This document shows, one piece after another, positions 14,776-18,584 of a stretch of 18,584 nucleotides of DNA. Each line of letters opens with the position of its first letter. Position 1 is the stretch's first letter. The notes under the pieces are model-generated. The model saw only the letters and a program-made list of their open reading frames with translations, did not search any database and was not told the DNA's origin. The stretch spans positions 1-18,584 of the forward strand of contig JASBSE010000340.1 of the NCBI GenBank assembly GCA_030149115.1, written 5' to 3'. The translations under genes were made by a program, and so were the position numbers. This DNA is from Winogradskyella sp. Its GTDB lineage: Bacteria; Bacteroidota; Bacteroidia; Flavobacteriales; Flavobacteriaceae.

Positions 14776-16355
14776 TTAGTTACCTCAATTATTATTGGAG
14801 AAACATTTTTCAATCTATACGATGAATTACCTTGAATTCTCGCCTTGATATCAAAAATTGTGATATTATCACCTGTTCTCGCTCTGCTAATAATTGATTT
14901 TGCCTGTGCGTTCATTTTAGTTCCGTTTACAACAACAGTTCTTTGTCCCGGAACATTTATTTTAAATGAAGTAGTTTCTATTGGTAAATCAAAAACAAAG
15001 TCTTCTAATTTAGCACCAACAGTACCTATTTCTACATTACGCTTTGGAAGCTTAACTACACCTGTTTGTCTAGATATCATTCCAGTTGGTGCCGGAATAT
15101 CTTTAATTCTAAACGTTTTACGATCACTTACTCTTGAGCCGTCATCTAAAGTACCTGTAACATTAATAGTTACTTCACTACCAGTTCCTGGATTCATTAC
15201 ATATTTACCTGCTCCACCAACTGGTTTTAATCCTGTTCCACTAGCTTGTACTTTATTGTCTGCTATACCTGCAAATGAAATCGTCATTGGGTTTTCTACA
15301 CCACGATATACAACATTCATTTTATCTGCTGAAATTGTAGCAGAGTTTGGTCTTGGTACAACTACATACTTACCGTTGAAATCAATTGGTAACTCTTCAC
15401 CTTTTTCTAAGAACGTAAATTGTCCTTTTATATCGTGCTCACCAACGTTACCAACTGTAAACTCAATTCTTGCAGCACCTGTAGAATCAACTGCACCTTC
15501 TCTGTTCATATCTAAATCAGTATCTCCAACTTTCAATTTTGTTGGTGTTACATTAGCATACTTACCTAAAACTACAGAACCTGTAAACTTCTCACCAGCA
15601 AAAAATGCATTTTTGTCTGGAATAACGATTGCAGTATAGTTTTTTAAAGACGTTGTAACATCTACAGTGTTTCCTAAGAAAACATTATAAAGGTTAGCTT
15701 CTGTTGCTTTAATATCATTCTGCATTGCAGTTAACTTGGTATAAGAAGCAACTGCTGGAAATCCTTGAAAGTTATAATCTAACCAGCTTTGTTTTTTCCC
15801 ATCTTTATTAATTACTTCTGCAGTACTAAAACGACGTTCTAAAATCTCCTTTGCTGGGTTGTAAGCAACGTCATCACCTAATACTTCATTAATGTCTGCT
15901 TTGTATTCGTTAATTCTATCAACGAATGCCTGACCTGCTTTTGTTAAACGATCTCCAGTAAACCAGTGCTCGTCTAAAGCATCACCTTTATCCATTTCCT
16001 CTGCTGGTAATCCACCTTCTTCTTTGAACTTTTCAGCATAATTCCCTTTAGTTAAAATCATGCTCTTTTGAGATTCTAAATAGGTAAAAAACTCATTAGA
16101 AATTGTACTTACTCTCTGAGCATTATTAAATGCTACACCAAAGTCAGCTGGTTTTTCCTCAGCCTGTTGTGATAAATTCTTTAAAAGAGTTGAATTAGCA
16201 TTAGATGCTAGTTCATTAGCATTTTCGAATTTTTTATTAAATAAACTGAAAGCAGATAATATCTCCTTACTCGTTGTCATTGCAATCATTGAAATAAACA
16301 CCAAGTACATTAAGTTAATCATTTTCTGTCTTGCAGATAATTTTCCTCCTGCCAT
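14772..16355 (-). CDS. gldM: GldM, type IX secretion/gliding motor shaft protein
   Basis: A 527-residue homologue of GldM/PorM, the dimeric rotor of the proton-driven motor. The N-terminus is cytosolic (MAGGKLSARQK), followed by one transmembrane helix (about 12-30, INLMYLVFISMIAM) and a long periplasmic part made of stacked beta-rich domains that reach GldK/GldN. R9 just before the helix matches the arginine implicated in the motor in Flavobacterium johnsoniae GldM. The first periplasmic domain (about 35-220) is helical; the rest includes the family's VVPRPNSATISADKMNVVYRG block (split here around 333-353) and ends VIIEVTN. Full family length, no defect seen. It starts 50 nt after gldL and is separated from it by a 12-bp inverted repeat. 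Confidence 0.97.
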   Translation of the reverse strand: MAGGKLSARQKMINLMYLVFISMIAMTTSKEILSAFSLFNKKFENANELASNANSTLLKNLSQQAEEKPADFGVAFNNAQRVSTISNEFFTYLESQKSMILTKGNYAEKFKEEGGLPAEEMDKGDALDEHWFTGDRLTKAGQAFVDRINEYKADINEVLGDDVAYNPAKEILERRFSTAEVINKDGKKQSWLDYNFQGFPAVASYTKLTAMQNDIKATEANLYNVFLGNTVDVTTSLKNYTAIVIPDKNAFFAGEKFTGSVVLGKYANVTPTKLKVGDTDLDMNREGAVDSTGAARIEFTVGNVGEHDIKGQFTFLEKGEELPIDFNGKYVVVPRPNSATISADKMNVVYRGVENPMTISFAGIADNKVQASGTGLKPVGGAGKYVMNPGTGSEVTINVTGTLDDGSRVSDRKTFRIKDIPAPTGMISRQTGVVKLPKRNVEIGTVGAKLEDFVFDLPIETTSFKINVPGQRTVVVNGTKMNAQAKSIISRARTGDNITIFDIKARIQGNSSYRLKNVSPIIIEVTN

Positions 16356-16359
16356 TGTA

Positions 16360-16407
16360 AATTAGTTTTTAAATGTTAATTAATTAAATTGTTTATAAAA
16401 ACTAATT
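16360..16407 (-). other. 12-bp inverted repeat spanning the gldL-gldM junction
   Basis: AATTAGTTTTTA (16360-16371) and TAAAAACTAATT (16396-16407) are perfect complements around a 24-nt loop. In the mRNA one arm contains two bases of the gldL stop codon and the other ends 5 nt before the gldM ATG, so the structure would fill the whole intercistronic region. There is only one G:C pair. Confidence 0.5.
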
Positions 16408-17041
16408 AGTTTTTGTTCATAGCAGATAACATTCCACCATATACACCATTTAGTGATGAAAGGTTTGATGCTAAAGAAGCCATTTGCTCTTTTAATTTCT
16501 GTGCATTTTCTACAGCCTCTTCATTGATTGCTGCCTGACGATTTGCACTTTCCATTTGTACTTTGTAAAGGCTATTTAAAGATTCCATCTGAGCTGCTGC
16601 TAAAGACATTTCTTCGCTATATTTCTTTTGAGCTGCCATAGAATCAACTGTTGGGCTGATACCTTTAGCTGCACCTTCAAAGTTTTTAATGCTGTTACCT
16701 AAGCTTGCCATTAATTCACCATCAATTTTAGCTTCTTTTAAAAGGTTATCTAATTTTTTAGATAATAACCCTTCAGCATCTTTTGGCTCTTCTTTCTTAG
16801 CCTTTTTACCTAGTGATTGACCACCAGCTAATTCAGGATACACTAACGACCAATCTAAATCTGCTTGTTGTCTTTCAAAAGCTGAGTATATGAATACTAA
16901 GGCTTCCACAACCATACCTAGAGTTAAGATCTCTGAACCGAAAGGCCAGTGCTGAATTTTAAATAATGCTCCAACGATTACGATTGCTGCTCCTAATCCG
17001 TAGATCATGTTAGTGATTGTAATTTTACCTTTTTGTGCCAT
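16406..17041 (-). CDS. gldL: GldL, type IX secretion/gliding motor stator protein
   Basis: A 211-residue inner-membrane protein, homologue of GldL/PorL, which forms a pentameric proton-driven stator around two GldM helices. Two transmembrane helices lie at about 11-30 and 37-54 with a short loop (HWPFGS). Y14, K28 and E46 correspond by position to Y13, K27 and E49 of Flavobacterium johnsoniae GldL, charged or polar membrane residues important for the motor, so the motor appears intact. The cytosolic C-terminal part (about 60-211) is predominantly helical with likely coiled coil. It lies 85 nt after gldK, the widest gap in the cluster. Confidence 0.97.
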   Translation of the reverse strand: MAQKGKITITNMIYGLGAAIVIVGALFKIQHWPFGSEILTLGMVVEALVFIYSAFERQQADLDWSLVYPELAGGQSLGKKAKKEEPKDAEGLLSKKLDNLLKEAKIDGELMASLGNSIKNFEGAAKGISPTVDSMAAQKKYSEEMSLAAAQMESLNSLYKVQMESANRQAAINEEAVENAQKLKEQMASLASNLSSLNGVYGGMLSAMNKN

Positions 17042-17063
17042 AATTTTGTTTAGTTTTTTAGTT

Positions 17064-17088
17064 TAAGTTAAATGGATGATAACTTAAG
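17064..17088 (-). other. Hairpin potential in the gldK-gldL gap
   Basis: TTAAGTTA (17064-17071) and TAACTTAA (17081-17088) are perfect 8-bp complements around a 9-nt loop, extendable by two G:U pairs. It sits in the middle of the 85-nt AT-rich gap, 23 nt upstream of the gldL start. There is no T run, so it is not a terminator; it could be an RNA processing or stability element. Confidence 0.35.
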
Positions 17089-17126
17089 TAGGTTAATTTA
17101 ATTTGGGTTATTGTTTTTAAGTTAGT

Positions 17127-18479
17127 TTAGTTAGTTGCCGCGTTTTTAGTTACCTCAGTTCCCATGTAATCTTGTACAGTTCTGAAACCAATATAACTCC
17201 TTGCTGAGTCCGCATACTCATAATCTCTAGAGCTTACCTGTAAGAAATAAGCTACATCTTTCCAAGAACCACCTCTTACTACTTTACGAGAGTTTTCAGG
17301 ATCATTCACGTTTGGATTAATCGTTGACATATACTCATAAGAAGCAGGATCGTAAGAACCGTTTACCCATTCTGAAACGTTACCTGCCATGTTGTATAAG
17401 TTAAAATCATTTGGATCATAGGCATCTGCTTCAACAGTATATAAAGCTTGATCAGCAGCATAGTCACCTCTTAAAGGTTTAAAGTTTGCCATAAAACAAC
17501 CTCTGTCATTCTTAGTGTAAGGTCCACCCCAAGGATATGAAGCACCTTGTAAACCACCACGAGCAGCATATTCCCACTCAGCCTCTGATGGTAATCTATA
17601 AGAATTTACTGGTTGCTTTCCTTTACTTCTTTGATAACCGTTATGATATAGTGTTCTCCACTGACAGAATGCCTGAGCTTGTTTCCAAGACACACCTACT
17701 ACTGGGTAATCACCATAAGCATCATGCCAAAAATAATCATTGTGCATTGGCTCATTATATGAGTAAGCAAAGTCTCTAATCCAAGCTGTAGTATCTGGAT
17801 AAATCTCTACCTCTTCTTGCTGAATAACTTCTGAACGTTTAAGACTTCTATCTTTTGCAGCCTTAGCAATGTCCATGTACGTGTACTGAAATTTGAATTG
17901 CTTCACATCCCAAGTACGCTGTCCGTTATAAGACTCTTCTAATGGCAAATACATACCGTCCATAACCTCTGCATAAAGCTCATCTGGATAATCATCTGTA
18001 GCGAAATATAATTCCGCATCGCGATTAATCTTTCTTTGCTCATTACCATAGGTATTCTGCATATAACTTTCGTAGGCATTAAGCTCTTCAGGATTGGCAT
18101 CTAAATATGCAAACTCACCAATGTCTCCATTACCTGGTGTCTTACCTTCCAAATCTGCCATCTCTGCTAACTTATATCTTAAGATAGAATCGCGTACCCA
18201 AAACACAAATTGACGATACTCACTATTTGTAATCTCAGTTTCGTCCATATAAAACGCACGTACAGTAGCTGTCTTTGTAGGAGCATCTTTTACACCAGCG
18301 ATATCATCGTCTGATTTACCCATAATAAACGCACCTCCAGGTACTAAAGTCATACCATAAGGCTTCTCTGGGTGCCATTTTTTACCTTGAACACCTACTA
18401 ATTGTCCACGGTCTCCAGAATTACAACTGGCTACCAAAACCAATACAGTGGTAAGTAAAATAAATCTCTTAATATTCAT
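17127..18479 (-). CDS. gldK: GldK, type IX secretion/gliding outer membrane ring lipoprotein
   Basis: A 450-residue homologue of GldK/PorK. The signal peptide ends in a lipobox with C19 (VASC), so the mature protein is an outer-membrane-anchored lipoprotein; with GldN it builds the large periplasmic ring of the type IX secretion system. The body is a formylglycine-generating-enzyme-like (sulfatase-modifying factor) fold: TLVPGGAFIMG (about 44-54), RLPSEAEWEYAARGG (295-309), AGNVSEWV (375-382), VVRGGSW (400-406) and the closing GFRTV (431-435). An insertion of roughly 140 residues (about 95-235) interrupts the fold, as in other GldK proteins. It is a structural use of the fold rather than an active modifying enzyme (family knowledge). 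First gene of gldKLMN, with a promoter candidate and dyad just upstream. Confidence 0.97.
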   Translation of the reverse strand: MNIKRFILLTTVLVLVASCNSGDRGQLVGVQGKKWHPEKPYGMTLVPGGAFIMGKSDDDIAGVKDAPTKTATVRAFYMDETEITNSEYRQFVFWVRDSILRYKLAEMADLEGKTPGNGDIGEFAYLDANPEELNAYESYMQNTYGNEQRKINRDAELYFATDDYPDELYAEVMDGMYLPLEESYNGQRTWDVKQFKFQYTYMDIAKAAKDRSLKRSEVIQQEEVEIYPDTTAWIRDFAYSYNEPMHNDYFWHDAYGDYPVVGVSWKQAQAFCQWRTLYHNGYQRSKGKQPVNSYRLPSEAEWEYAARGGLQGASYPWGGPYTKNDRGCFMANFKPLRGDYAADQALYTVEADAYDPNDFNLYNMAGNVSEWVNGSYDPASYEYMSTINPNVNDPENSRKVVRGGSWKDVAYFLQVSSRDYEYADSARSYIGFRTVQDYMGTEVTKNAATN

Positions 18480-18501
18480 AGTAACTCGAGGTTAAATTAG
18501 T

Positions 18502-18521
18502 CGTCCTTAATTTTAAGGTCG
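18502..18521. promoter_or_regulatory. 20-bp dyad in the gldK leader
   Basis: CCTTAA (18505-18510) and TTAAGG (18513-18518), extended outward past one mismatch by CG...CG pairs (18502-18503 with 18520-18521). It starts directly after the candidate -7 element and would cover the transcription start, the right place for an operator or a leader hairpin. Confidence 0.4.
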
Positions 18522-18552
18522 TAAACATATTTATATATTTTCTAAAAAACAA
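18522..18552 (-). promoter_or_regulatory. Candidate promoter of the gldKLMN operon
   Basis: On the minus strand TTG (18552-18550), 20 nt, then TATGTTTA (18529-18522), one mismatch from TAnnTTTG. It would give a leader of roughly 35 nt to the gldK ATG at 18479. No other gene start is seen between here and the window edge. Confidence 0.5.
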
Positions 18553-18584
18553 CTTTTTTCGATTTTTTTTTACAGTTAATCCTT

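Noticed and set aside
14845..15639. Long open frame on the plus strand inside gldM.
   Set aside because: It is antisense to a clearly conserved gldM reading frame, and its translation shows the low-complexity S/P/L pattern expected of a reversed coding sequence.

Overview
The window comes from a low-GC member of the phylum Bacteroidota, almost certainly the family Flavobacteriaceae. The evidence is a complete gldK-gldL-gldM-gldN cluster (type IX secretion and gliding motility core), several promoter candidates close to the Bacteroidota -7 consensus TAnnTTTG, an absence of clear Shine-Dalgarno sequences, and proteins typical of flavobacteria (DUF983, plant-type LRR protein, CPXCG protein). I do not name a genus.

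Layout from left to right. (1) 2-166: 3' end of a plus-strand DJ-1/PfpI family gene with a strong terminator. (2) About 170-3150: a small, probably mobile region with three minus-strand genes behind one another: a tyrosine recombinase (1771-3099), an unrecognised 225-residue protein (1091-1768) and a small four-cysteine putative zinc-binding protein (603-1043). It sits directly at the 3' end of an initiator tRNA gene (3155-3227), the classic position for a tRNA-targeting integrative element. The tRNA has its own promoter and a perfect terminator, and that terminator ends two bases from the integrase start codon. (3) 3341-4189: a secreted plant-type leucine-rich-repeat protein. (4) 4323-10152: a tripartite efflux operon on the minus strand (membrane fusion protein, RND pump, TolC-like outer membrane protein) with overlapping genes, followed by a 60-residue CPXCG zinc-ribbon-like protein. 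A near-perfect 21-bp dyad overlaps the promoter -7 element. (5) 10228-12631: an ABC-F ATPase (minus) divergent from a DUF983 membrane protein (plus). (6) 12669-13715: a DAO-type FAD oxidoreductase. (7) 13816-18479: gldK, gldL, gldM, gldN, transcribed leftward from a promoter near 18520-18552 and ended by a strong bidirectional terminator at 13766-13797.

How the genes work together. GldL and GldM form the proton-driven inner-membrane motor, and GldK and GldN form the periplasmic/outer-membrane ring of the type IX secretion system. The efflux operon encodes a complete export path across both membranes. The ABC-F, DUF983 and oxidoreductase genes appear to be ordinary chromosomal genes. The most unusual part is the three-gene tRNA-linked module: it carries no recognisable cargo, the integrase seems to depend on reading through the host tRNA terminator, and its first 70 bases carry three phased hexamer repeats. 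A second point of interest is that all gldKLMN intercistronic gaps can form AU-rich hairpins, the longest of which spans the whole gldL-gldM junction.
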